A DNA stretch of 64,000 bases. Origin: Verticillium longisporum (Eukaryota; Ascomycota; Sordariomycetes; Glomerellales; Plectosphaerellaceae). The stretch lies in contig JAETXT010000002.1 of the NCBI GenBank assembly GCA_019188255.1, forward strand, positions 6,138,001 to 6,202,000, written 5' to 3'. Below are positions 50,894 through 61,525 of the stretch, piece after piece. The position numbers and the translations under genes are program-made. The notes under the pieces are model-generated. The model ran no database searches. It saw nothing but the letters and a program-made list of their open reading frames with translations, and was not told the DNA's origin. Position 1 is the stretch's first letter. Every line of letters starts with the position of its first letter.

Positions 50894-51368
50894 AGAATGC
50901 AGCGAGCCAGGACATGATAGATGACTAAAAGAGGGGATGGGGATGGGCGGGCGTAAGGCGGAGGGGTCCTAGGGTCGACAAGAATCGACATCAGCAGCCG
51001 GATGACCATCCGGCTATGTTTCAGCGATGCCTCAGTTGAGGCTCATAACCTCGCCAAGTGAGTGTGGGAGACCATGTTGGTTTTCTAAACTTTCAGCGAT
51101 GCCGTTAGGATCGGACGGCTTTCGGCGCAGATCTGCCGGACGTCCTGTCTGAATCTGGTTGTGATGGAGGGTGGGCCATGACCGAAGGTCGCTGGCAGCT
51201 CGCGGCATAGCGAATTGCACATCCGTTAATAAAGAGCGTTGCGGTTTCACTTAGTGGACAAGTGCGATGTATGCTTCATGTGCCTTGCGAGGGTGTATTG
51301 TCTTGTGAGGATCTATGTTCTGTATACAAGGTATCTTACAACATTTATACAAGGTACGGACGAGGCCC
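50894..51368. other. Intergenic region between convergent PKC1 and SHE9
   Basis: 475 bases, 3' flanks of both genes. AATAAAG at about 51228 is polyadenylation-like on the plus strand. Nothing else was recognised. Confidence 0.5.
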
Positions 51369-52874
51369 CTATGTCCGCCTCAGGAGCACGAAAACGACGC
51401 TGGAGGCAACGGCGGCGCCGGCTGCAGCGCCTTGGAGTACCAGGATCGATGCATCCCGCATGCGCAGGTCGATTCTGCGCTCGCTATACAAGTCTTTGGC
51501 TCGGTGTCTCCACAAGGCGGGTTCAGAGAGGAAGGCCTTCCAGGTGGTAGATTGCGGGGGTGTCATGTCCGCTTCTGGTTCCGCCTCTAGTTCCGCAACG
51601 GGCAGCTCTGCCGTCTCGGGCACCGCCATGCCCACAGTTTCCGCTGCTGCGAGAGTTCCCTCGGCTGCCGGCTCGACATCTACGCCGACCAAAGGCTCTG
51701 GTGTCCCAGCCGATGCGCCGAGACGACGGTCCGCGTCCGCCGCCACAAAGGCGTTGCCGTCCCGCTCCCGCTGCGTGCCGGCGAGGAGGCCCTTGACGGC
51801 AGCGAGCTCGTCCCTAACGCTCTCGAGGACGGACTTCTCTTCGGCGACGACGGCGCGGACGAGCCTGCGGCGGCGCCAGGGCTCGGCGAAGAGCTGCAGG
51901 ACGATGAAGAGGAGGACGTTGACGCCCATGAGGCCCCAGGTGCCCCAGGTGCTGGCGCGGCGGATGCGGTCGCTCCAGATCTGCTCCTCGTGGTAGCGGC
52001 GCAGCATGCCGGCCATGAGGGCCTGGCTGAGGCGCTGCTCCTCGGCCTCGGCCTCGGCGAGGGCCTCGCTGGCGCGGCCGACCTCGTGCTCGAGCGTGTG
52101 GTCGCGGCGGTAGAGCTGGGTGAAGCGCTCCAGTTCCTGCGGCACCCACGGCTCTTTCCGCGCGAGCAGCGACGTCGTCACGCGCTGCGTCTCGGCGCGG
52201 TCGCCCGTCGCGTTCTTGTAGGACTGCCGCGTAGCCCGCAGGCGCTGGTGGGCTGCGGCGAGCGACGTCTCAAGCGCCTCGTTCTGCGTCTTGATGCGCT
52301 CGATCGATGTGTAGCCCGTCAGATCGTTGAGGGTCTGCGAGGCCGTTAGGAGGCGGACCTGCAGCGTGTCGATGAGGCGGGGGATCTTCGTCGTCAGCAG
52401 CTGGCTCGACTGGACGCGCGAGGAGAGCTGGTCGAACGGGGACGGTGTCCGGGAGGAGGGGGCCGCGTCGGAGGAAGGTGGAGAGGATGCATCTTTTGAG
52501 GAGGGGGAGGATGATGATCTGCTTGTGGTGCTTTCAGACTTTGGCAACGAGCCATCCCGCAGGAATGGCTGTGAGGAATTGGTTGTAACTGGGTCTGGCT
52601 TGGACTCGATGAGCGGCTCAGAGCTGTGTTGGGTAGAGTCGGGTTTTGATTCGGACTCGGAAGGCTTCGGCGGCGGCGACGGAGGAGGAGGTGGTGGAGG
52701 AGAGTTCGAAGAAGAGTATAATCGAGGAGATGGGGAAGAAGGACGGAGAAGCTTCCAAGCGAGGGAGCTAGCTGGTTGGAGATGTCGTCGTGCCGCCAAT
52801 GATGTCGGAGAGGGGCGGGCCAGCTGGTTCATGAGGCGCCATGATGCAGGCCTCGCCAGTGGTAGTGACTGCAT
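51369..52874 (-). CDS. SHE9: She9/Mdm33, mitochondrial inner-membrane shape protein
   Basis: Inner-membrane protein that affects mitochondrial morphology. I choose the Met at 52874 (MQSLPLARPASWRLMNQLAR), an Arg-rich presequence, over the Met at 52982; this gives 501 residues. A Pro/Ser-rich segment follows, then the conserved coiled coil: LIDTLQVRLLTASQTLNDLT, GYTSIERIKTQNEALETSLA, RKEPWVPQELERFTQLYRRD, EQIWSDRIRRASTWGTWGLM, followed by the first membrane helix (VNVLLFIVLQLFAEPW). A second hydrophobic segment lies at the C-terminus (VLQGAAAGAAVASSVVFVLL). Two-helix topology with a matrix coiled coil fits the family. Single exon, intact. Confidence 0.92.
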   Translation of the reverse strand: MQSLPLARPASWRLMNQLARPSPTSLAARRHLQPASSLAWKLLRPSSPSPRLYSSSNSPPPPPPPSPPPKPSESESKPDSTQHSSEPLIESKPDPVTTNSSQPFLRDGSLPKSESTTSRSSSSPSSKDASSPPSSDAAPSSRTPSPFDQLSSRVQSSQLLTTKIPRLIDTLQVRLLTASQTLNDLTGYTSIERIKTQNEALETSLAAAHQRLRATRQSYKNATGDRAETQRVTTSLLARKEPWVPQELERFTQLYRRDHTLEHEVGRASEALAEAEAEEQRLSQALMAGMLRRYHEEQIWSDRIRRASTWGTWGLMGVNVLLFIVLQLFAEPWRRRRLVRAVVAEEKSVLESVRDELAAVKGLLAGTQRERDGNAFVAADADRRLGASAGTPEPLVGVDVEPAAEGTLAAAETVGMAVPETAELPVAELEAEPEADMTPPQSTTWKAFLSEPALWRHRAKDLYSERRIDLRMRDASILVLQGAAAGAAVASSVVFVLLRRT

Positions 52875-53970
52875 GGTGGTGGATGTCGTTGCAGTTGTTG
52901 CTGATGCTGCAGGCCGGATGCAAAGCTGACTACCAAGGTAGGTCAGTTCAGACCAAATAGTGTGCTCCCAAAACAATGACACGCCAAGAGTCGTCCTCAG
53001 TCAATGAGTTGTGGTACTTCAGACCAAACGCACACTTTGGACGAAGCTCAAACCCCAACTAAAGCATCGACACTGAACGAACAGCCGAGCCGCGTTGTTG
53101 GACCTCGATTGATTTTCTGCCGGACTGAGAGAACTCACCGCCTTCTTCGTGCAAACCTGGAACGATCCGGCGTCGGCGCAAGCACCGACTGACCGGGTCC
53201 CGACGGGGTCGGTGAGAGGTAGCTGTGGGCCCCTGTACATTGGTTATCACAGTGGAGGCTCGGCAGGTTTTTGTGCGTCTCGGCGTGCAGCTACAGCGGG
53301 CCTCACAAGGCGGGACAGGGCCACACACGGGACTCCACAGGGCACCACAGGGCACCACAGGGCACTCAATCAGGGGGGGTGATACCAGGCGGGTTCGGAG
53401 GGGCCAGCGAACGCTACAGGTCCCCTCCTACAGGGGGGTGTCCGACGGCGCTAAAACGCCCTGAAGAGGGGCAATGACGCTGCAGTGGAGGGGCCATGGC
53501 ATGAGGGGCAACAAAACAACGCATCGCATCCTGGATTGGATCCCCTGGATGCGGGACGATTCAGGCTGAGACCCGGACGGCGGGCATCTGGTGTCTTGGG
53601 TCTTTGATGTCGGAAGAGATTGTCGTTGGGAGGGGTGGAGGGAGCGAACCTGTGCCGTCCGAGTGACAAACGAGACGGTTGAGGTTCATCACGTTCAGGG
53701 CAGGTCAGGTCCGGTTCAGGTATCAGGTACCTTGGGATCCTTCTCCATAGAATTAAATCTCTGCCGCGCCTCGCTCGTCACTTGGCCGGACATAAAACTT
53801 TAGGGGCTGCCCGTACTTGACGATCGTGAATCCCTCTCCCATTGTCTACCTCTACCTACCAACCTACTCTCCTTGAACCACACCTCCTCACTGCCCAACT
53901 TCCACGTACCTACCCACCTAAGGTACCTACCTACCTCCTACTCCCCTGCCGCATCACCACCACCGTCACA
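52875..53970. other. Divergent intergenic region SHE9 / PYP1-like
   Basis: About 1.1 kb. A small tandem array of CACAGGGCAC units lies at about 53336-53366. A TACCTACC/AGGTACC cluster lies at 53905-53937, just before the phosphatase start. An ATG at 53842 is in frame with the phosphatase, but the added 43 residues look like leader. No RNA gene was seen. Confidence 0.5.
53336..53366 (+). repeat. Short tandem repeat, CACAGGGCAC units
   Basis: About three copies of a ten-base unit in a row, in intergenic DNA. Confidence 0.75.
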
Positions 53971-54741
53971 ATGGGCTCCGTCTCCGACAACGATACCCCG
54001 GCGCTCGCCACCAACCCCAAGATCATCTTCTTCACCGACTTTGACGGCACCATCACGATCAAGGACTCCAATGACTTCATGACGGAAGAGCTCGGCTACG
54101 GCCGCGAGCTGCGCCTCGTCGAGAACGACCACATCCTCTACGGCCGCAAGTCGTTCCGCGAAGCCTTCCAGGGCATGATGGACTCGATCAAGCTGCCCTT
54201 TGACCAGTGCATCGCCACGCTGCGCGCCAACATCAAGCTCGACCCCGGCTTCCGCGACTTTTTCCACTGGTGCCGCGCCCACAACGTGCCCATCGTCATC
54301 CTCTCCGGCGGCATGCGGCCCGTCATCCGCTCGCTGCTCGAAATGTGGCTCGGCGACGAGGCCTCGTACATCCAGATCGTCAGCAACGACGTCGCCCCGC
54401 GCGACGGCAAGTCCATCAACGACGAGGCCGGCTGGCGCATCGTCTACCACGACGAGACGCCCTTTGGCCACGACAAGTCGATGGAGATCCGCAAGTACTC
54501 GGCCCGCCCCGACCGCCCCATCATGCTCTACGCCGGCGACGGCGTCTCCGACCTCTCCGCCGCCCGCGAGACTGACCTCCTCTTCGCCAAGGCCGGCAAG
54601 GACCTCGTCACCTACTGCGAGCGCGAGAACGTCCCCTTTGTCACCTTCCAGGACTTCACCTCCATCCACAAGACGGTCGAGGCCATCGAGGCCGGCACCC
54701 TGACCCACAAGGACGCCGCCCTCGGCCGCATCCACACGTAG
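53971..54741 (+). CDS. PYP1: HAD-superfamily phosphatase, Pyp1-like
   Basis: 256 residues in one exon, start MGSVSDNDTPALATNPKI after CACA. HAD motif I is IIFFTDFDGTITIKDSND with the nucleophile and acid Asp (DFDGT); motif II is IVILSGGMRPVIRSLLEMW; motif IV is MLYAGDGVSDLSAARETD. It resembles yeast YNL010W (Pyp1), a phosphatase acting on small sugar-alcohol phosphates, and the wider MtnX/phosphoserine-phosphatase-like group. Cytosolic: no signal or membrane segment. Intact. The substrate is inferred from the family and uncertain. Confidence 0.85.
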   Translation: MGSVSDNDTPALATNPKIIFFTDFDGTITIKDSNDFMTEELGYGRELRLVENDHILYGRKSFREAFQGMMDSIKLPFDQCIATLRANIKLDPGFRDFFHWCRAHNVPIVILSGGMRPVIRSLLEMWLGDEASYIQIVSNDVAPRDGKSINDEAGWRIVYHDETPFGHDKSMEIRKYSARPDRPIMLYAGDGVSDLSAARETDLLFAKAGKDLVTYCERENVPFVTFQDFTSIHKTVEAIEAGTLTHKDAALGRIHT

Positions 54742-54953
54742 ACCTGCCACCTCTCGAGTCCCCCCCCCTTTTCAATGTCCACAGCGGGAAGGAAATGAAG
54801 AAGAAGAGTGCGATGAGACTACGATGTGCATGAAGACCTAGTACCTATATTGAACATACACGGTATGCTAGCTCCGGAGGCTTTTCAATTTCCTTTAGAC
54901 TATAGATTTCCGTCCACGGCACTTGGCATAGTAGCATGTGTGGCACCAGGCGT

Positions 54954-54957
<4 letters not shown>

Positions 54958-54985
<28 letters not shown>

Positions 54986-54987
54986 CA
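54958..54987. repeat. (AG)15 microsatellite
   Basis: A perfect 30-base AG dinucleotide run between convergent genes, 3' of both. Confidence 0.95.
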
Positions 54988-55153
54988 TGAAAAGAAAGAG
55001 TTAAATTCGTATTCATACCATCATCAGTAGACCACTACACCGTGACACCTGACCAGTCCTTCCCGAAATAATACCGCTCGCAATTTTCCCCTTCACCATT
55101 GTCCACCATGGTTTTGCTCCCGAAAGAAATAAAACACCACACACCAACCCCCC

Positions 55154-56725
55154 CTACTCGTTGCGCTTCCTCTGCGTCGGCAGCCAGAACCAGCAGGCCG
55201 TCATGCACACAAACAGCCCCAGCGCAATGGGGTGCAGCACCCAGGTCCCAAAGGCCTGGGCCAGCAGACCGGTGGTGAAGGGCGCGACGGCGCCGCCGCT
55301 GCTGCCAAAGGCCGAGATGACGACCATGCCGCTGGCGCGGTGCTTGCCGCTCATGCCGCGCATGAAAACGGCGGCGGCGCATGGGTAGATGGGCCCCAGC
55401 AGCAGGCCGACGATGGCGAGGGACGTGGCGGCGCCGACGAGGTTGGGCACCTGCCACACGAGCAGCTGGAAGCAGGCGGCGCCGGCCGTGACGATGTAGA
55501 CGAAGCGCTTCTCGCCGATGCGCTGCGCCGGCGCGCTCAGCAGGAAGCGGCCGAGGGTGATGCCGGCCCAGAAGCCGGCCGTGACGTAGCCGACGGCGCC
55601 GGGGTCGCCGACGTCGCGCGTCGCGATGAGGAACGAGATGACCCAGCCCGAGATGGACACCTCGGCGCCCTGGTAGGCAAAGATGAAGAGCGCGCCCAGC
55701 AGCACGAGCCGCATGCGCAGCGCGTAGAACATGGAGAGGAACTGCGAGTTGGCGGCCAGCGCCGCCGCCGAGAGCGTCGGCTGCAGCGTCAGCGGCTGGT
55801 CGCGCTCAAACTTGGCAAACGACCACCAGCCGAAGAACAGGTTGCCAAACGCCAGCGACAGCGGCAGCAGGTAGAATCGGTACCACGGGTTGCCGGACGT
55901 CGCAATGGCCGTCGCGATGATGGGGCCCACCGTGCCGCCGATGCCGTAACTGCCGTGCATGGCACCGAGGGCCGTCGTCGCGTTCTGCAGGGAGCCGCAG
56001 AAGATGTTGTTCATGGCCAGGTTGATCGACATGGCGAAGCCCAGGAAGAAGAAGCCGACGATGATGGCTGGGAAGGGGCCCCGACGATGAGGGGATGTAC
56101 GCCGCCAGGAGGATGGCCTGGCCGAATACGAGCAGGTGCGCGCGGGACATGCGTGCGCGCAGAGCGTCCAGGAACACAGCGGCAAAGATGAAGCCCAAGG
56201 CATTGCCCACGAAAATGAGCGACACGACGGCGTATCCGATGTTGTAGTGCCTGTCCAAGTCAGTCAGTCATGCATGTCTCTCTGCCAGGCTCAAGGTAAA
56301 CCTCACTTCTCCATGTAAGGAATCAGGGCGCCCGGGGCACTGTCATTGAGACCGTTGCCCAGGTTCATCAGACAGGCAGTCAGAAGCCGCCATCGGTTCA
56401 TGTAGGGATCCCACATGCTTTGAAGGGGCTCGGTAATGTCGGTCGCATCTTGAGAAGGACTGCCGGGGCGGCTCATCTCGAGATCGCTCCCGCCCGGCGG
56501 TGAGGAGGGTGGTGTTCCCGGTCGAGACGACGGGCGGCTGACACCATGCTCGGTGTGAAGCCTCTGGAGCTCGATGGACTCGTCACCCCGGTACGGGGCA
56601 CCGGGATACGTTCGTTGGACAGCCTTCTGGGGTGGAGGGGGGAAACCGTCGCTGGGCGAGGCAGCGGCGACCGAGGCCTCACGAGACTCGACCTCGACGA
56701 GAGACTTGAAGAGGGAAGAATCCAT
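55154..56725 (-). CDS. MFS transporter, fucose-permease-like (frameshifted)
   Basis: Exon 1 is 56725-56307; the intron is 56306-56251 (GTGAGG...CTGAC...ACAG); exon 2 is 56250-55154; 505 residues when repaired. A long cytosolic Ser/Pro N-terminus precedes about 12 membrane helices: LLTACLMNLGNGLNDSAPGA, VVSLIFVGNALGFIFAAVFL, IIVGFFFLGFAMSINLAMNN, GSYGIGGTVGPIIATAIATS, ITLGRFLLSAPAQRIGEKRF, LAIVGLLLGPIYPCAAAVFM, SAFGSSGGAVAPFTTGLLAQ. The loops and helix pattern fit the fungal FucP/Bsc6-like branch of the major facilitator superfamily. Two bases seem missing 10-20 nt apart, in the G4 run 56092-56095 and in GGGGCCCC 56076-56083; restoring both gives AAYIPLIVGAPFPAIIVGF. Substrate unknown. Confidence 0.85.
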
Positions 56726-57959
56726 TGCAGATAAAACTTCGGTAGAGGATTAGCACCTTAAGGCATACGAGGCATCTGTACTGGTGGAACAGGACCAGGA
56801 ACAAGAAAAAGAGCAAGTGGGCAAAGTTAAGGACCGATCTCAAGTATCAGACCAGAAGACGGAGCTTCTAAGAAGGGCGAGGGGCGCAAAGGCAAAGTCG
56901 GAGAGTTCAGAAGAGAGATGGAAGAAAAAAAAAAAAAAAAAGGTCGAGCCTAGGCCACGTGAATCTCACGATGACAACGAGGGTAGCTTCTAAGGACTCT
57001 CCGGGGAAGATTTGCAAAGGGCGCCAAGAACCTCCACCGGACTCGTCTTGGGAATTTTGCCCGAGGCGGAGTGTACTACGACCACGGCGGTCCTATGAGC
57101 CTTCTGCTGGACAATGGATGCACTCCACCACCGGATGCCGCCGTCGCAGGGCCTTATCCGCCTTACCGCTTATCAGACCCGGTCGTCACGTATCCCGATG
57201 GCTCATGATACGCCGGCAATGGCAAGTGTGCGACATGCGAACTGCACATGGTGGCGACGGTGGGCTGGAGGCCTGTTGGGGCGAAAGAGGCCGTATGCAG
57301 GCCCGATGAGCACGTTGTCTGGTGATAGTGACCTTTCGGCGGTGATCGATGTTTTCATTGCTATGTCAGAGCAGAGCGGCATGTGGAGTACGATAGCTCG
57401 CTCAGCAAGCTCTACTCTCGCAGCCATATCTTGCAGTTGTAAATGGATGGGTCGTGGCGGAGACTCCCCCTTTGGGCAGTCCGCACCTCCTCTCGCATCC
57501 CAATGACTCTGCCACCAGCTGCAGCGGAGAGAGATCGATACGATCATTACTGCAAGGGAGGACAAGGTTGGTAAGCTATCGAGAGATTGCCTATAGTGCT
57601 GGTCTCTCCTGTGGCACATTTCGGCTGTTCCGAGGATGCACAGTTGAGGTTCCAGTGAGAGGAAAGAGGTGAAGGTGAAAAGGCATTTCACTTTAGACAG
57701 TTCGGGCTATATGCATGTCTACATTATGGGCGGACGTCTAACAATGCGTCGTATGCATTGTGCGAGGCGCAAAGGCTGCCCCGCGCTTTTCGCAGAGCTA
57801 CCCCGCCATACCAAAAGTCTGTCTCGCAGAGAAGGGGTCCATCCCGCTAGTTTGAATCGCGTGTTCCGGTCCGAACGAAATTTCTAGGTGAACCTTGCTG
57901 GTCCAACACGCCACTTGCTGCACATTCGCTTCGCGCACCGGTCCTGCCTGCTAGTGATC
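56726..57959. other. Intergenic region, divergent from the MFS gene
   Basis: About 1.2 kb between divergent starts. An A17 run lies at 56925-56941. Short frames only; none shows a domain. It presumably holds the promoters of the transporter and the eIF1A-like gene. Confidence 0.5.
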
Positions 57960-58450
57960 ATGGTCCGCGTAAAACGCAATGTCCTCGCGGCCGCCGAGGA
58001 GTCGACCACTCCTCCCACCGCTCTCGAGCCCAACCAGTCGGTAGCCAAGGTCATCAAGGCCGAGGGCAACAACCTTTACACCTGCTTGCTTCCCAACAAG
58101 AAGGACATTCTGCTCGAGCTCGCCCAGCGATTCCGCAACACGATCTGGATCAAGCGTGGCGGCTACGTTCTGGCTGAGCGCTACGACGCCGACCAGCTGA
58201 ACGGCCGCGTCCTGGGTGAAATTGTCAATGTAGTCGGTGACGAGAAGGCCTGGCGCAAGCAGCCCTACTGGTGAGTTTTGAGCCCTCATGTCCAAGGAGC
58301 CCCGTGTCAAGCCGAGTGATCAGCCTTGCTGATAAACCCTTCTTCCACAGGCCCAAGGAATTCGGCAAAAACAGCGGCCTTGACGACGAAGACGACGAGG
58401 ACTCAACCGTCGGAAAGATGCCTCCCTCCGATTCTGAGGACGAGCCGTGA
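57960..58450 (+). CDS. eIF1A-like OB-fold protein (EIF1AD homologue)
   Basis: Exon 1 is 57960-58270; the intron is 58271-58350 (GTGAGT...CTGATAAA...CACAG); exon 2 is 58351-58450; 136 residues. It starts MVRVKRNVLAAAEESTTPP. The S1/IF1-type OB fold is visible: QSVAKVIKAEGNNLYTCLLP, DILLELAQRFRNTIWIKRGG, GEIVNVVGDEKAWRKQPYW, then an acidic tail (LDDEDDEDSTVGKMPPSDSE). This is the EIF1AD family, not translation factor eIF1A itself; animal members bind RNA in the nucleus, and the fungal role is inferred. It is convergent with ALG3: stop codons are only 29 bases apart, so 3' UTRs must overlap. Confidence 0.9.
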
Positions 58451-58479
58451 AGAACTACACGCCTTCGAACCTTCAAAGC

Positions 58480-59936
58480 TCACTGCTCTTTCGACCCAGC
58501 CTTCCTGCTCGGTGGCAGGTGAGGCTTCGGAAGAGGTGCACTCTCGAGCTTGTCGTTCGCCGTTCCGAACCACACGCTGCCAACAGTGAAGGCCAGCATA
58601 CCAACGACGACGCTCGAGCTGGCATCTGTGCTAGGGTAGACGTTCCAGGCCCACTCCTGTACACCCCACAGAATGTAGACGAAGGGGAACGGGATACCGC
58701 TGCGCCAGAGGAGGTATGGAGTCGCCCAGGCAAGATAGGCATAGAATTGGTAGTGGAGGGAACGGGCGAAGAGGAGGCCGATAACATTGGCCGTCAAGAC
58801 CGTGGTCATGATGTACTTGACCGTCACGAACCCGGAAACCTGGATCTCCTCCAGGGGGTTGAAGGGCGAGTCGGCCTTGAGGAGTGCTGGGATCATAGCC
58901 GACAGCGGCTTTTGGGCGGGCTTGAGCCAGCGCGTCGTGATGAAGAGCCACAGGACGCTCACGTGTCCAGTCAGTAGCGCCAGCGAAAAGCCTTGGCTCA
59001 GAAACAGTTCCTCGCCCACAAACCGCCAGTTGACTGTCCATTTGTACAAGAACTGCCGCGACAACTCGAATGCGCGACCCCAGTACGACCGCATATGCCT
59101 TGCCCAGAAGGGCAATCCGATTAGAGCCTGTAGCTGTGCCATGAGCCACGCCAAGCGTAAGCTGCCCTTCAGGCCTCGGCCGAAGAAGAGGACCACAGCC
59201 ACGGCGGGCAGGCTAAGAAGCAAGGACATTTTGACCCCCACGCCCCAGCTGTAGAGAAGCGCGCCAGCAGCCCAGTTACGACGCTGCATGCTGAAAATGG
59301 CCAGCCAGAAGAAAAGGGCTGCGACGCCGTCGTTGAAGCATCGTAGGACGAAGATGCTGTGTAGTCGCTTCGACAGGACGAGAATCGGAAATATATAGGG
59401 CGGAACCTGTCCGCCGTCAGAACGCATGTCACAAGACTCCGAGGGTCGAGGGTTGTTGGGTCCCACCTTTGCCTGCCAGTAGCATGCCATGACCACTGCC
59501 AAGGTTGCCAGATATAAGATGGCGAACAAAAATTGTGCAAAAAGAACGTTCGTACCCTCATCGGTCAGGTAGTAAAGTCCCGTGTAGGTGTAGACATGTG
59601 CGGCCGGGTAGACCAGAGGTCCAGTGCCGCCTTTGATCTTGCTGTAGTCGCGCTCGCCGGCAACAATTTGTCCAATCTGTTCCATGTATGCGACCCAATC
59701 GATTTCGGTGTCTAAAGACCCAGCGTTAGCTTTGCGGCATGTCAGGGCATGCACGCCTCAGAGGGGTGCTTACAGGGAACTTTGAGTATGATCAGGATGC
59801 AGAGGAGAGCATCGAAGATCAGGAGAGCAATGGGGATGGCCCGAGAAAGCTTGTGTCGCCCATTAACAATGTCGAGAAGAAGGTTGATGGGCTGTGCAGG
59901 GGCTGCAGCCTTGTTCGCAAGCTGCTGATCCGCCAT
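58480..59936 (-). CDS. ALG3: Alg3, dolichyl-P-Man:Man5GlcNAc2-PP-dolichol alpha-1,3-mannosyltransferase
   Basis: ER enzyme that adds the first luminal mannose to the N-glycan precursor (GT58). Exons are 59936-59774, 59711-59467 and 59406-58480; introns are GTAAGC...TTTAG and a 60-nt GTGGGA...ACAG whose retention would keep the frame. 444 residues, about 10 membrane helices. Signature stretches: TEIDWVAYMEQIGQIVAGER, YSKIKGGTGPLVYPAAHVYT, FPILVLSKRLHSIFVLRCFN, DGVAALFFWLAIFSMQRRNW, SWGVGVKMSLLLSLPAVAVV, and ARSLHYQFYAYLAWATPYLL with WNVYPST near the end, all characteristic of Alg3. Intact. Confidence 0.96.
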
Positions 59937-60249
59937 GGCTGCTGAGATGTGCCGTCGCGGTACAATGCAGTGCGTTGCTTCTCCGGACGTGTCGCTGTTG
60001 ATGTAGCTGCAGCTTGGAGCTTGCCTTTAGTACCAGCTGCGGATCTACAACTTCTGGGGACCGATACCGTGCATTGTGTACCGTGTTTGTGAATAGAACA
60101 CACTGTCCTTCAACATGCCTCTTTCTTCCTTTCAGTATCCTCTCTGTGTAACCCTCCATGATTGTCTTACTTGGGAAAACTTTGGTCAGAGCTGTAAACA
60201 AATTCGTTCGCCTGAATCGCCTATCCTTACAGATAAGAGGAGCGCAGAG
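59937..60249. other. Intergenic region ALG3 promoter / DAO 3' flank
   Basis: 313 bases between two minus-strand genes. It should contain the ALG3 promoter and the 3' UTR of the oxidase. Nothing specific was recognised. Confidence 0.5.
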
Positions 60250-61525
60250 CTAAAGCTTCGCTTTGCTGGCCTGACCAAGCTCGTTGACGAGCTCCACCAC
60301 CCGCTCAGCACACCCATACGAGCCCTGATATCCCCAGCCAGCATGTCCATAGTTGTGAACCACAGGCGTTCCGTCCTCGAAAATACTCGTATCCGTCTCC
60401 AGTCTAACACCATCCTTCCTCGTGGGCCGTAGTCCGACACCATGCCGGACAATGTCCAAGGCCTCGATGCCCTTGCCGTTGGTCAAAGTCGGGTTGAGCT
60501 CGACACACCGCTTCATGATACGGATCGCCGTGTTCGGGTCGGGGTTGGCCTCCCAGTTACCCTTCTCATACGTGCCGCCAAGGATTGTGCCGCCGCCCGA
60601 TGCCCGCTGCATGAGGTAACTTACATCCGTCGCCACGTCTTCCGTCCCGCTGATCGTCGACATGGGCGTCGCCTCGTTCCTCACGAGCACGATCTGGCCT
60701 CTTGCCGGGATGACCGTGGCGTCTTCAACGCCGCCTAGGCGACAGGCGAGCAGCCCGCTAGCGTTGACGATGCAGTCTGCTAGCTGGCCCGAGTGATGCA
60801 TCGCCTTTGCCTCGTGGATATGCGACAGGACGGCACGCTTGACCACGACGCCGTGACGGCGACACTGACCGACAAGCCAGGGCAGGTAAAGCGCCGTGTT
60901 GAGACACACGGAGCCGAACTCGCTCCCCGAATGGGCGGCGGCCGGCAGTTCCTCGGGCTTCAGGTCGCGGTAGTCGTCGAAGAGATGACGGAACCAGGGG
61001 TCCTCTGCGAAGAGGCCGTCGTAGGCATTGGCAGTCGCCATGTCCTTCTTGCGTCGCCAGATCCTGACCTCTGCACGCGCACATGTGCTGTCAGCCTCTT
61101 GTACCTCGAGGGCCCCAGCGGACTCGGGACTTTTGACGTACTCTGAAAGTGAATGCCAGCTTCGGGGACATTCTCGGCCAACCGCTTGAGCTCAGGCCAT
61201 GTCCTGCGCTCCCAGCGACTCTGCTTCTCAAAAGACATGCTGCGCATCGTCTGTCAGCATGTTGACCCTCACAAACATCGTCCCATGGGAAACGCAGCCC
61301 ACATACGGCATAAAGTTGGCACCGGCCCACGGCGACGTGTACTCAATGTCATAGTCACCGGGCATGTGCTTCGCAATGACCGTCACCGAGTTGTTCGTAT
61401 CTTTGGCCAGGAGCAGGGCACTCGTAAGGCCTGAGACGCCGGCGCTGCGTGTCTTGTAAGCGTGCTGCACTGCAATGACGGAAACAATAGACGACTTACC
61501 CCAATACGACAATATTCTTCACCAT
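60250..61525 (-). CDS. D-amino-acid oxidase family flavoenzyme, peroxisomal
   Basis: Exons are 61525-61500 (MVKNIVVLG), 61444-61307, 61239-61142 and 61070-60250; introns use GTAAGT, GTATGT and GTACGT donors and CAG acceptors, and all phases agree; 360 residues. The Rossmann FAD motif VVLGAGVSGLTSA spans the first junction. Next: TVIAKHMPGDYDIEYTSPWA, GANFMP/MSFEKQSRWERRTW, GIHFQKVRIWRRKKDM, CIVNASGLLACRLGGVED, and the family signature VVHNYGHAGWGYQGSYGCAE near the C-terminus. It ends SKAKL, a PTS1-type peroxisomal signal. The class oxidises D-amino acids (D-aspartate oxidase is a close alternative) to imino acids with hydrogen peroxide. Intact. Confidence 0.92.

Noticed and set aside
53842..53970. 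Extended N-terminus of the Pyp1-like phosphatase from an ATG at 53842
   Set aside because: The extra residues are Thr/Pro/Leu-rich leader translation with the TACCTACC repeat in it; the Met at 53971 sits just ahead of the HAD motif as in the family.
55232..56191. Plus-strand frame of 319 codons opposite the MFS gene
   Set aside because: Antisense shadow with Gly/Asp/Arg-rich composition and no domain; the membrane protein on the minus strand is clear.
61070..61142. Apparent frameshift in the D-amino-acid-oxidase-type gene
   Set aside because: A normal intron (GTACGT donor at 61141, GCTGAC branch, GCAG acceptor at 61071) explains it and joins GIHFQ to KVRIW.
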